From positions 2,108,001-2,172,000 of the forward strand of contig CP006668.1 in NCBI GenBank assembly GCA_000471925.1: a stretch of DNA of 64,000 nucleotides, given 5' to 3'. Source of the stretch: Ralstonia pickettii DTP0602 (GTDB taxonomy: Bacteria; Pseudomonadota; Gammaproteobacteria; Burkholderiales; Burkholderiaceae). The position numbers and the translations under genes are program-made. Below, piece after piece: positions 42,541 to 51,746 of the stretch. Numbering within the stretch: the first letter of the stretch is position 1; each line of letters starts with the position of its first letter. Under the pieces are notes generated by a model. The model worked only from the letters and a program-made list of their open reading frames with translations, was not told the origin of the DNA and searched no databases.

Positions 42541-44082
42541 TCAGGCGCGGAAGCTCTGTTCCAGCGCCTCGAACCTGGCGCGGACAAAGTCGGCGCGCTC
42601 GTCGCCCTTCAGGCCATCGGACTCCGCCAGGATGGCCACCACCTCGCGCGCCACGCGGCGGCGGTTGGCCACTTCCTGTTCGACCGTCCCGGCTTCCGGG
42701 ATCTCGAACACGTTGCCGGAGCAGAAGCTGTTGGGCTCGCCGCTGGCCGCGCGCAGCCAGTCGGCAAACCCGCGCGCCTCGGATGACGGGTTGGTGCCGC
42801 GCACCGCGTCGCGCAGCATCTTGCGGAAGGCAAAGAGGCCGGCATCGAACTTGGTCGGGTTTTCCAGCGCATGCACGGCGATCGGGCGCTGGCTGATGAT
42901 GGCCTCGTAGTCGCCCGGCGCGTATTGCGCGGCCTTGTAGTCGTGCCGCTCGCGGTGGTTCGACGGGATCGGCGGCAGGTCCTCCAGCTTGTACTGGCCG
43001 AACCGTTCCGGACGGCGCATGGCCACCTGCCCTTCCAGGAAGTCGATGGTTTCATAGCCGACCAGGCTCTTGTCGCCCACGCCACGCGTGTCGATGCCGG
43101 GGCCCATCACGCGCCAGCCGATCATCTTGCTGTTCTCGTCGTCCACCGGCACGGTCCAGCGGATGATGTGGAAGCGGCTGAACAGCTTTTTCTTCGAGCC
43201 GTCCTCCGAGGTGTAGGCATGCAGGCTCAGGTTCGGCAGCACCTGGTGCTGCACGCGCAGGAACAGCTTGTCCTTGTCGACGCGGCGCGCGCCGGCGCAC
43301 GCCAGCCCGCGGCCCTGGTGCACAGGGATGAACTGCATGTCGGGCGCGACCTCCATCGACGCGGCGCCCACTTCATCGAAGGTGGTGCCCTGGTAGTTGC
43401 CGCCCACGACATTCTTTGCCGCATGCAGCGCGGTCGGGTGGAAGTTGTCGGCGGCATTGTCCTGGACCTGGAGCCAGTTGCAGTGCTGGAAGTTGCTGTA
43501 CGGCACCAGTTCGTCGCCCGGCAGCACCGTGAAGTCCGACTCCCACTCCGGGAAGGGCGGCTCTTCGTCGGGCGGGCCCATGTAGGCGAACACCAGCCCA
43601 TTGCGCTCGAACGCCTTGTACGCACCCTGCCGGATCGAGCAGGCGTATTTCTCGGCTTCCTTCTCCTCGCCCTTGGGGAAGGGCACATGCAGGCAGGCGC
43701 CGTCCACGTCGAACACCATGCCGTGGTAGCAGCACTTGATGCCGCGCTCCTGGATCGCCCCATATTCGAGCGATGCGCCGCGATGGCAGCAATGCGCATG
43801 CAGCACACCCACGCGGCCGCTGCCGTCGCGGAAGGCGACCAGCTCTTCGCCGAGGATCTTCATGAAGCGCGGGGTGTCGGTCAGTTCCAGCGACATGCAC
43901 ACCGGGTGCCAGAAGCGGCGCATGTATTCGCCCATCGGCGTGCCGGGGCCGGTTTCAGTCAGTTCGGGGTCGTGGGCGGGCACGCGGTTGGCGTAGTACC
44001 CGCCGAAGGGGATCAGTTTCTTGACGACGGCGTTGCCGCCGGCGGTGCGGGGCGATTCGAGCTTGTCGGATGTCTGGGTCAT
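42541..44082 (-). CDS. Rieske non-heme iron oxygenase, catalytic subunit
   Basis: A 513-residue oxygenase alpha subunit. The Rieske cluster ligands are Cys98, His100, Cys117 and His120 (HCCHRG and KCCYHG). The mononuclear iron site reads DNAADNFHPTALH, with Asp212 bridging and His215 and His220 as ligands. It is longer than the usual 430-460 residues, mostly in the C-terminal half. No beta-subunit gene is adjacent, so it is probably an alpha-only oligomer of the phthalate-dioxygenase group. It would mono- or dihydroxylate, or demethylate, an aromatic acid. A perfect palindrome (44142-44155) precedes it. Confidence 0.92.
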   Translation of the reverse strand: MTQTSDKLESPRTAGGNAVVKKLIPFGGYYANRVPAHDPELTETGPGTPMGEYMRRFWHPVCMSLELTDTPRFMKILGEELVAFRDGSGRVGVLHAHCCHRGASLEYGAIQERGIKCCYHGMVFDVDGACLHVPFPKGEEKEAEKYACSIRQGAYKAFERNGLVFAYMGPPDEEPPFPEWESDFTVLPGDELVPYSNFQHCNWLQVQDNAADNFHPTALHAAKNVVGGNYQGTTFDEVGAASMEVAPDMQFIPVHQGRGLACAGARRVDKDKLFLRVQHQVLPNLSLHAYTSEDGSKKKLFSRFHIIRWTVPVDDENSKMIGWRVMGPGIDTRGVGDKSLVGYETIDFLEGQVAMRRPERFGQYKLEDLPPIPSNHRERHDYKAAQYAPGDYEAIISQRPIAVHALENPTKFDAGLFAFRKMLRDAVRGTNPSSEARGFADWLRAASGEPNSFCSGNVFEIPEAGTVEQEVANRRRVAREVVAILAESDGLKGDERADFVRARFEALEQSFRA

Positions 44083-44141
44083 GACTTGTCTCCTGCGAGG
44101 ATGGGGGATGCCGGTTTCATTACCGGCTACCGAATTCTGAA

Positions 44142-44155
44142 CTCTGTATACAGAG
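44142..44155. promoter_or_regulatory. GntR operator candidate before the Rieske gene
   Basis: CTCTGTATACAGAG is a perfect 14-bp palindrome 60 bases upstream of the Rieske oxygenase ATG. It contains the TGTATACA core known for FadR/VanR-type GntR proteins and resembles sites around the ilvC/gntR promoter at 45251-45326. Confidence 0.75.
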
Positions 44156-44212
44156 ATTAGGCGCGGAAAGCGGCGATGTAAGTAAAGGTTTACCCGATTC
44201 TTGCTCGCCTCC

Positions 44213-45235
<1,023 letters not shown>

Positions 45236-45312
45236 TCACTCCTTTTCGTACTCTGTAAAACGGCTCTCACCCCGGGTGGCTTTGCATTGACGGGCGCCGA
45301 GCGCCGCGTGTA

Positions 45313-45326
45313 GTCTGAATACAAAG
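45313..45326. promoter_or_regulatory. GntR site in the ilvC-gntR divergent promoter
   Basis: GTCTGAATACAAAG matches 11 of 14 positions of CTCTGTATACAGAG upstream of the Rieske gene. A half site ACTCTGTAAA lies at 45250-45259. Both fall in the 112-bp gap between ilvC and gntR, so the regulator may control itself, ilvC and the oxygenase. Confidence 0.6.
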
Positions 45327-45341
45327 TGCAGAAAGCCGACC

Positions 45342-46025
45342 ATGACACCCACTCTTCCCAAGATCCAGGCCCGCCCCGACTACGTCGACGAGGTGTACAA
45401 GATGCTGCTCGACGCCATCAGCGACGGCACCCTGGCCCCCGGCACGCGCCTGACGCAGGAGGAAATCGCGGACCAGATGCAGGTCTCGCGCTCGCCGGTG
45501 CTGCAGGCGCTGCGGCTGCTGAAGAAAGACGGCTTCGTGCAGGACGCGCCCGGCCGCGGCGTGCTGGTGACCCCGCTGGATGCGGCCTCGATTGGCCACC
45601 TCTACGAGGTCCGCGGCGCGCTGGACGCGCTCGCCGCACGCTTGGCCGCGGCGCGGCGCTACCAGGTCGATCCGGCACTGATCGCGCAGGGCCGCCGCGC
45701 CTCGCGCGGCAAGGACGTGAAGGCGATGATGGATGCCGACATGGCCTTTCACCACGCCATCTACGAGGCCGCCGGCAACCCGCTGCTGGCGCGCAGCGCG
45801 GAGCTGTACTGGGTCCACCTGCGCCGCGCCATGGGCGCCGTGCTGCAATCGTCGGCGGCGCAGCGTGAGACGATCTGGGACGAGCACGAGGCGATTGCCG
45901 AGGCCATCGCCGCCGGCGACGCTGCGCGCGCCGCCGAGCTGACCGACCTGCACACCACCCGCGCGCGCGAGAACCTGACCCGCCGCCTCGGTGAGTTCCT
46001 GGGCGAGACGCGCCAGATCGCCTGA
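45342..46025 (+). CDS. GntR-family regulator (FCD type)
   Basis: A 227-residue regulator with a winged helix at about residues 12-75 (LTQEEIADQMQVSRSPVLQA and a GRGVLV wing) and an FCD domain behind it (residues 85-215, MMDADMAFHHAIY metal-ligand helix). It is divergent from ilvC and convergent with the MFS gene. Matching palindromes at its own promoter and 60 bases before the Rieske gene suggest it coordinates the whole locus. Confidence 0.9.
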   Translation: MTPTLPKIQARPDYVDEVYKMLLDAISDGTLAPGTRLTQEEIADQMQVSRSPVLQALRLLKKDGFVQDAPGRGVLVTPLDAASIGHLYEVRGALDALAARLAAARRYQVDPALIAQGRRASRGKDVKAMMDADMAFHHAIYEAAGNPLLARSAELYWVHLRRAMGAVLQSSAAQRETIWDEHEAIAEAIAAGDAARAAELTDLHTTRARENLTRRLGEFLGETRQIA

Positions 46026-46057
46026 GCGCGCCCTGAGGTTGCAGCGGCAGCCCATCG

Positions 46058-47374
46058 TCAGTCCTTGCGCGCGCCGCTGTTGACCAGCCGCGCCGGCACC
46101 GTGAACACCAGCATCCCGCCGATCACCAGGCTCGCCGCCAGCACCAGCACGCCGTTGCCGGTAGTGCCCGTGCTCGACTGCACCCAGCCGATCAGGTAGG
46201 GACTGATCACGCCCGAGATGCTGCCGACCGAATTGGCCAGCGCGATGCCGGCTGCGGCGGCCGCACCGCCCAGGATCGCCGGCGGCAGGGTCCAGAACTG
46301 CGAGATGGTGGTCATGATGCCCATGGTGCCGATGGTCAGCGCCAGCATTGCCAGCGCCGTGTTGCTGGCATAGGCCACGCTCAGGCAAAGGCCCAGTGCT
46401 CCCAGCACACCCGGCACGGCCAGGTGCCAGCGCCGCTCCCCTCGCGCATCGGAGCGCTGGCCTACCAGGATCATCGACACCGTGGCCGCGGCATACGGAA
46501 TCGCCGATAGCAACCCGATGTCGAGCGGATCGGAAACGCCGCTGGCCTTGACGATGGTCGGCAGCCAGAAGCTGACGCCATACAACCCCATGGTGAAGAA
46601 GAAATAGATCACGCTGAGCAGCAGGATGCGCGGGTTGGTCAGGCCGTCGCGCACGGAATGCAGCGCATGGCCGCGGTTCTCCGCTGCGAGGTTGGTCTCG
46701 ATCATGGTGCGTTGCTGGGCAGTCAGCCACTTGGCGTCGGCCACCTTGTCGTCCAGGTAGAAGTACGCGATCACGCCCACCAGCACCGTCGGAATGCCTT
46801 CCAGCAAGAACAGCCACTGCCACCCCGCCCAGCCGTGCACGCCGTGCATCGCGCTCATGATCCAGCCCGACAGCGGCCCGCCGACCACGCCCGACATCGG
46901 GATGCCGGTGAGGAACAGCGCCGTCACCTTGCTGCGCCGCGACGCCGGAAACCAGTACGTCAGGTACAGCAGGATCGCCGGGATAAAGCCAGCCTCGGCC
47001 ACGCCCAGCAGGAAACGCATGATGTAGAAGCTGGTCGGCGTGCTCACGAACAGCATGGCGGCGGAGATCAGGCCCCACGTCACCATGATGCGGGCGATCC
47101 AGCGGCGCGCGCCGACCTTCAGCAGGATCAGGTTGCTGGGCACTTCGAACAGCAGGTAGCCGACGAAGAAGATGCCGGCGCCCAGGCCATAGACGGCGTC
47201 GCTCAGGCCAAGGTCCTGCATCATCTGCAGCTTGGCGTAGCCCACGTTGATGCGGTCAAGGTAGGCGCACAGGTAGCACAGGAACAGGAACGGCAGTAGC
47301 CGCCACATGACCCGGGTATAGGTTTCCGATTCGGTGGCGGCAAACGGCGCCGCGGTTGCGCTGGGGGATTGCAT
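46058..47374 (-). CDS. MFS transporter (ACS/phthalate-permease group)
   Basis: A 438-residue carrier with about 12 membrane spans. The ACS-family pattern is visible as LCAYLDRINVGYAKLQM near residue 40, a GxxxxR-like segment GVAEAGFIPA and the central cytoplasmic loop near 200. Members import organic acids such as phthalate, glucarate or hydroxyphenylacetate with protons. It lies with the Rieske/KARI genes and a class II aldolase gene, and probably brings in the aromatic acid they use. AGGAGA precedes the ATG at 47374. Confidence 0.92.
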   Translation of the reverse strand: MQSPSATAAPFAATESETYTRVMWRLLPFLFLCYLCAYLDRINVGYAKLQMMQDLGLSDAVYGLGAGIFFVGYLLFEVPSNLILLKVGARRWIARIMVTWGLISAAMLFVSTPTSFYIMRFLLGVAEAGFIPAILLYLTYWFPASRRSKVTALFLTGIPMSGVVGGPLSGWIMSAMHGVHGWAGWQWLFLLEGIPTVLVGVIAYFYLDDKVADAKWLTAQQRTMIETNLAAENRGHALHSVRDGLTNPRILLLSVIYFFFTMGLYGVSFWLPTIVKASGVSDPLDIGLLSAIPYAAATVSMILVGQRSDARGERRWHLAVPGVLGALGLCLSVAYASNTALAMLALTIGTMGIMTTISQFWTLPPAILGGAAAAAGIALANSVGSISGVISPYLIGWVQSSTGTTGNGVLVLAASLVIGGMLVFTVPARLVNSGARKD

Positions 47375-47486
47375 GGGTGTCTCCTGGGGGCGTCATCGCT
47401 GTCGTTGCGAGATCGTTGCGGTGGGCTGCATCGGCGGCCGCCGTGCCACTGCGCGTGGCGGCCGCGACAGGCGGGCGTGCGCCCGC

Positions 47487-48329
47487 TCAGTCGAACATGT
47501 CAGGCTGGGTGGCGGCGAGGTGGTCCCAGATCGGCTGGAAGTGCAGCCAGCCGATGTAGTCGCTGCCGACGTGCTCGCGGCTGTAGCGCGCGCGATCCGG
47601 CGAAACCAGGCGCGGGGTGATGCCGGTCGCCTCCACCATCAGCTGCTGCTTGCAGCAGCGCTCCAGTGCCATGAACCAGAACGCGGCCGACTCGATGCTG
47701 TGCCGGCTCGCGGTCAGCAGGCCGTGGTTCTGGTGGATCGCCGCCTTGACGCCTTTGAACGCGTTGGCGACCTTGTGGCCGCCTTTGACTTCGACCGCGA
47801 CCTTGCCGGCCTCGTCGCCGATCACTACGTGGTCTTCGAAGAAGGCGGCCGCGTCCTGCGTGATCGGCTCGATCGGCTTGCCCAGCGCTGCGAACGCGGT
47901 GCCATATTCCGTGTGTGCGTGGCACATGGCGACGATGTCCTGGTGCATCTCATGCACGGCGGCATGCAGCACGAAGCCGGCGCGGTTGATCGCATGACGG
48001 CCTTCCACCACCTTGCCTTCGTGATCGGCGCAGATCAGGTTCGACACCTTCACCTGCGCAAAATGGACCGCCATCGGGTTGGTCCAGTACAGCTCCGGAT
48101 GCTCCGGGTCGCGCACCGTCAGGTGGCCGGCGAAGCCGTAGTCATAGCCTTCCAGCGCAAAGGCGCGGCATGCCGCCACCAGCCGCTCCTTGCAGTACTG
48201 GCGCTCCTCGGCGAACGAGGAGAATTTCGGGATCGACGGGAAGATCAGGCCACGCTGTTCGGGCTGATAGATGGAAACGCGTTCCTCATCGTTGAACACC
48301 TGCGGGGTGCGTTCGAGTACTGCCGCCAT
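47487..48329 (-). CDS. class II aldolase/adducin family protein
   Basis: A 280-residue paralogue with metal residues in MCHAHTEYG (HxH) and IHQNHGLLT, plus GHLTVRDPE near residue 70. It is closest in this window to the protein at 54311-55144, sharing the GxxGHxTxRDPE and ITQD(A/S) patterns. It may decarboxylate or cleave a hydroxy-oxo acid. The start at 48329 (MAAVLERTP) is supported by family length. It faces the LysR gene across a palindrome-containing gap and is followed after 112 bases by the MFS gene on the same strand. Confidence 0.88.
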   Translation of the reverse strand: MAAVLERTPQVFNDEERVSIYQPEQRGLIFPSIPKFSSFAEERQYCKERLVAACRAFALEGYDYGFAGHLTVRDPEHPELYWTNPMAVHFAQVKVSNLICADHEGKVVEGRHAINRAGFVLHAAVHEMHQDIVAMCHAHTEYGTAFAALGKPIEPITQDAAAFFEDHVVIGDEAGKVAVEVKGGHKVANAFKGVKAAIHQNHGLLTASRHSIESAAFWFMALERCCKQQLMVEATGITPRLVSPDRARYSREHVGSDYIGWLHFQPIWDHLAATQPDMFD

Positions 48330-48410
48330 GATTTGCTCCTTGTTGGGATCGAATGGAAAACTGCGTGGAGGCATAGTCGCGCCGCGCCGATGCGTTGACA
48401 AACGATGGGT

Positions 48411-48441
48411 GTTCATGGAAGCATGAACCACATTCATGAAT
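48411..48441. promoter_or_regulatory. LysR operator candidates
   Basis: GTTCATG-GAAG-CATGAAC (48411-48428) is a perfect seven-pair inverted repeat. TTCATGAA (48434-48441) is an adjacent palindrome sharing its TTCATG half. Both lie in the 132-bp region between the class II aldolase gene and the divergent lysR, where LysR-type regulators normally bind. Confidence 0.6.
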
Positions 48442-48461
48442 TACAACGGCGGGGCAATCCC

Positions 48462-49394
48462 ATGAGGCGTGTACCGAACTTCGTGCTGCTGCGCGCGTTT
48501 GAGGCGGCGGCCAGGCTGGAGAGCTTTACGCTGGCGGCGAACGAGCTGCACCTGACGCAATCGGCGATCAGCCACCAGGTGCGCGAGCTGGAGGATTACT
48601 TCGGCCGCAAGCTGTTCGTGCGGCGCAACCGGCGGGTCGAGCCGACGCCGGAAGGACAGCGCCTGCTGGAAAGCCTGTCGCGCGTGTTCGACGTGATCGA
48701 GGCCGCGTGCAACGAGGTCGTGCTGGCACCACAGGCGCAGGTGCTGGCCGTCTACAGCGCACCCAGCTTTGCGGTGAAGTGGCTGGGGCCGCGGCTGCCG
48801 GCCTTCATGCAGCAGCATCCCGACATCACCATCCGCTTGTCCTCGGGGGCCGAGCCGATCGACATGACGCTGGCGCGCGAGATCGACCTGGCCATCACCT
48901 ACGGCACGGCGCAGGCGCGCGCGGGCGTGATCGTGACGCCGCTGGGCAAGGAGCGGATCCTGCCGTTGTGTTCGCCGCGCCTGCTCGATAGCGATGCGCC
49001 CGCGCGCGAGCAGATGCAGGCGCTGCCGCTGATCGATTCCCAACTGAGCAGGGTGACGTGGCCGGACTGGTTCGATGCCAACGGCATGGTGTGCCCGACG
49101 CGCCCGCGCGCGTCATTCGACCGTGGCGCGCTGGCGATTTCTGCCGCCGTGGACGGCATGGGCGTGGCACTGGAGAGCATCCGCCTGGCCGAGCGCGACC
49201 TGGCGCGCGGCGACCTGGTGCCGGTGGGCGAAAGCGAGTTCCGCCCGGTCGCGCGGGAAACGCACTTCCTCTGCTACCGGCAGAATGAAGCGCACCTGCC
49301 CAAGGTGGCAACCTTCGTCACCTGGCTGTGCGCGGAGCTTGGCCTCGATCCGGGCCAGGGAGTGGGCGGCGCCGGGACGCGCCGCCCGAAGTGA
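48462..49394 (+). CDS. LysR-family regulator (GcvA-like)
   Basis: A 310-residue LysR-type regulator. The N-terminal helix-turn-helix runs at residues 5-60 (FTLAANELHLTQSAISHQVRELE) and the wording is close to GcvA (RKLFVRRNRRVEPTPEG). The C-terminal substrate-binding domain completes the length. I chose the ATG at 48462 (MRRVPNFVLLRAFEAAARL), preceded by a GGCGGGG-type site; an in-frame ATG at 48405 would run through the palindromes. It probably controls the divergent aldolase and MFS genes. Confidence 0.9.
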   Translation: MRRVPNFVLLRAFEAAARLESFTLAANELHLTQSAISHQVRELEDYFGRKLFVRRNRRVEPTPEGQRLLESLSRVFDVIEAACNEVVLAPQAQVLAVYSAPSFAVKWLGPRLPAFMQQHPDITIRLSSGAEPIDMTLAREIDLAITYGTAQARAGVIVTPLGKERILPLCSPRLLDSDAPAREQMQALPLIDSQLSRVTWPDWFDANGMVCPTRPRASFDRGALAISAAVDGMGVALESIRLAERDLARGDLVPVGESEFRPVARETHFLCYRQNEAHLPKVATFVTWLCAELGLDPGQGVGGAGTRRPK

Positions 49395-49401
49395 GATCGC
49401 C

Positions 49402-51009
49402 CTACGCCACCCGGAAGCCGTGCGTGCCGTCGCGCTCCAGTTGCGCGATCAGGCCGAACTCCCAGTCGAGATAGCCCTGCATCGCCTCACGCGGGCTGTC
49501 GGTGCCCTCATAAGGCCGGCGGTAGCGGTCGGTGCGTTCCGACGCCAGCCGCGTTTCGCCGCTCTCCAGCGGCAGGCCCGCGGCGATCCACGACTGCGTG
49601 CCGCCTTTCAGCACCAAGACCTCCGCATCGGTCAGGCGCCGCAGGTCGGCGGCCGCGAAGCGTGCCAGCAGACTGGAGCCGCAGGTCAGCACATAGCGGC
49701 GCGGCTGCGGGATGCGCGGCAACGCCTCAGCCAGCTGCGCGCGAATGACGAAGTACGCCCCGGGAATATGGCGCTTGACGTAGTTGGCGCTCGCGGTGAA
49801 GTCGAGCACGGCGGTGCTGCCATCCTTCGCATCGATCCATGCAGCCAGTTCCGCGGGCGTCACCGATGGCACCGGCGCTGAAGCAGGCACCGGCGCGGCG
49901 ACCGCGCCCGTCTCGCTGCGCGCCGCGGCGTCCACCGGCTCCACGACCCAGACGTCCCATCCCATCTGCGCCAGCCACGACCCGGTCATATTGGCGCGCA
50001 CGTCATCGTCGTCGGCCAGCACGATGCGCGCGCCGCGCACCGGGGCGTTGTGGTCGGTTTCCTGCACCAGCTGGCCGCCCGGCGCGTTGACGAAGCCTGG
50101 CAGGTGGCCCTCGGCGAATTCCTCGGGCGTGCGCACATCGAAGCGGTACAGCGTGCGGCCTGCTTGCTGCAGCGAGTCAAGCTCGCCCAGCGCGATGCGG
50201 CGCACGCCGGCGCGGTCCGCGATCTCGCGCGCGCCGCGGCGGGCGCTGTCACGGTTGGCGTCGCTGACTGCGGCGGGCGCACGGCGGCCGGCGCCGTGGT
50301 CCAGTTGCTGCCCGGCCAGGGTCCAGCCGATGGTGCCGTTGCGCAGCGCGGCGACCGGGTTGGGGATGCCGGCATTGACCAGCGACTGCGTGCCGATGAT
50401 GCTGCGCGTGCGCCCGGCACAATTGACGATCACCCGCGTGCGCGGATCGGGCGCCAGCTCGCGCACGCGCAGCACCAGCTCGGCGCCCGGCACGCTGGTG
50501 GCGGTGGGGATGCTCATGGTCTGGTATTCGTCGAAGCGGCGCGCGTCGACGATCACCACGTCGGCCTTGCTGTCGATCAGCGCTTGCACTTCCTCGGCCG
50601 CCAGCGACGGCGTATGGCGCTTGGCCTCCACCACCTCGCCGAACGACTTGCTGGGCACGTTGACGTCGCGGAAAACCTCACCACCGCCAGCGATCCATGC
50701 GCGCAGCCCGCCTTCGAGCACATGCACGCGCGTATAGCCCAGCTCGCGCAGCACGGCTGCCGCGCGCGGCGCCAGGTCTTCGCCGGCGTATTCGCCGTAG
50801 ACGACGACCAGCGTGTCGCGGCGCGGGATGCGCGACCTTGCTTCAAGCTCAAGCTTCGACAGCGGGAAATTGGCCGCCCACAGCGGATGTTCCTGCGCGA
50901 AGGGGTCCTCCTCGCGCACGTCGATCAGCGCGATCTCCTCGCCGTCGAGCAGGGCCTTGCGCACGTCCTCGCGCGAATAAGTCGGAAAGTCAGCGTTGTT
51001 GTTGGTCAT
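49402..51009 (-). CDS. multi-domain rhodanese sulfurtransferase
   Basis: A 535-residue protein with four rhodanese-like modules at about residues 8-115, 130-235, 270-365 and 385-490. Only modules 2 and 4 carry a cysteine at the active-loop position (Cys197 in VNCAGRTRS, Cys443 in LTCGSSLL); modules 1 and 3 have none (VYGEYAG and LADDDDV). Active rhodaneses move sulfane sulfur between thiols or thiosulfate and an acceptor. It has no signal peptide. The start overlaps the thiol dioxygenase stop by four bases (ATGA), so the two are coupled and probably process the same sulfur compound. Confidence 0.9.
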   Translation of the reverse strand: MTNNNADFPTYSREDVRKALLDGEEIALIDVREEDPFAQEHPLWAANFPLSKLELEARSRIPRRDTLVVVYGEYAGEDLAPRAAAVLRELGYTRVHVLEGGLRAWIAGGGEVFRDVNVPSKSFGEVVEAKRHTPSLAAEEVQALIDSKADVVIVDARRFDEYQTMSIPTATSVPGAELVLRVRELAPDPRTRVIVNCAGRTRSIIGTQSLVNAGIPNPVAALRNGTIGWTLAGQQLDHGAGRRAPAAVSDANRDSARRGAREIADRAGVRRIALGELDSLQQAGRTLYRFDVRTPEEFAEGHLPGFVNAPGGQLVQETDHNAPVRGARIVLADDDDVRANMTGSWLAQMGWDVWVVEPVDAAARSETGAVAAPVPASAPVPSVTPAELAAWIDAKDGSTAVLDFTASANYVKRHIPGAYFVIRAQLAEALPRIPQPRRYVLTCGSSLLARFAAADLRRLTDAEVLVLKGGTQSWIAAGLPLESGETRLASERTDRYRRPYEGTDSPREAMQGYLDWEFGLIAQLERDGTHGFRVA

Positions 51010-51632
51010 GACTGGGCAAGTTCGCGGGAGCGGTCCCACAGGTTGGGCAGGGTCTGGTTGGAATAGCCGGAGACAAAAGGCTTGCGCGTGCCGTCCTCGG
51101 CATAGACCGAGCGGCGTACCGCGCCGATATTGCCGCCGTAGACGTGGATGCTGACCGAGACGCGGTCGTCATGAACGTTGTTGACGCGATGGATATCGCC
51201 GACCGTGGGCGAAACGGCTTCTACCTGGCCGGGCAGCAAGCGTACCGCGTCGCCCTGCGGCACGGGCCTGCCGGCGGCATCGAGCACAAACGGTTGCGAG
51301 TCCTCGGCACCGCGCAGCATGCCGATCAGCCCCCACACGGTGTGATCATGGATCGGCGTGCGCTGCCCCGGACCCCAGACAAAGCTGACGACGGAGAAGC
51401 GTTCGGCGGAATCGCAATGCAGCAGGTGCTGCTGGTAGTACTCGGGATGCGGCTGGGCCCAGGTGTCGGGCAGCCAGTCGTCGCGCGCCACCAGCTTTGC
51501 CAGCAGCGCCCCGCCCTCGCGCAGGATGCGGGGCTCGTCGGGATGCTGGTCGAGCAGCGCGGACAACGCGGTGACGAAGTCGCGCAGCGGCGCCAGTGCA
51601 TTTGGCGCATCGGGGTTGATGGAATTGCCCAT
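51006..51632 (-). CDS. thiol dioxygenase (cysteine dioxygenase family)
   Basis: A 208-residue cupin with the three-His iron site (His95, His97 in PIHDHTVWG and His148 in DIHRVNN). Such enzymes oxidise cysteine or 3-mercaptopropionate to the sulfinic acid using O2. Bacterial members divide between the two substrates, and sequence alone here does not decide. It ends in a four-base overlap with the rhodanese gene. The ATG at 51632 (MGNSINPDAP) follows GGAGTG. It sits 114 bases downstream of the acyl-CoA dehydrogenase-like gene. Confidence 0.9.
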   Translation of the reverse strand: MGNSINPDAPNALAPLRDFVTALSALLDQHPDEPRILREGGALLAKLVARDDWLPDTWAQPHPEYYQQHLLHCDSAERFSVVSFVWGPGQRTPIHDHTVWGLIGMLRGAEDSQPFVLDAAGRPVPQGDAVRLLPGQVEAVSPTVGDIHRVNNVHDDRVSVSIHVYGGNIGAVRRSVYAEDGTRKPFVSGYSNQTLPNLWDRSRELAQS

Positions 51633-51746
51633 GGGAATCACTCCGGAGTGTCTCTTTCTGGTTTGCCGGCGCGCCGGGCGCCGGCCGCGCGGCCCTCTGC
51701 GGGGCGCTGGTCCTGCAAACATAGCACGGCACGGCGGGGCGCGTGC

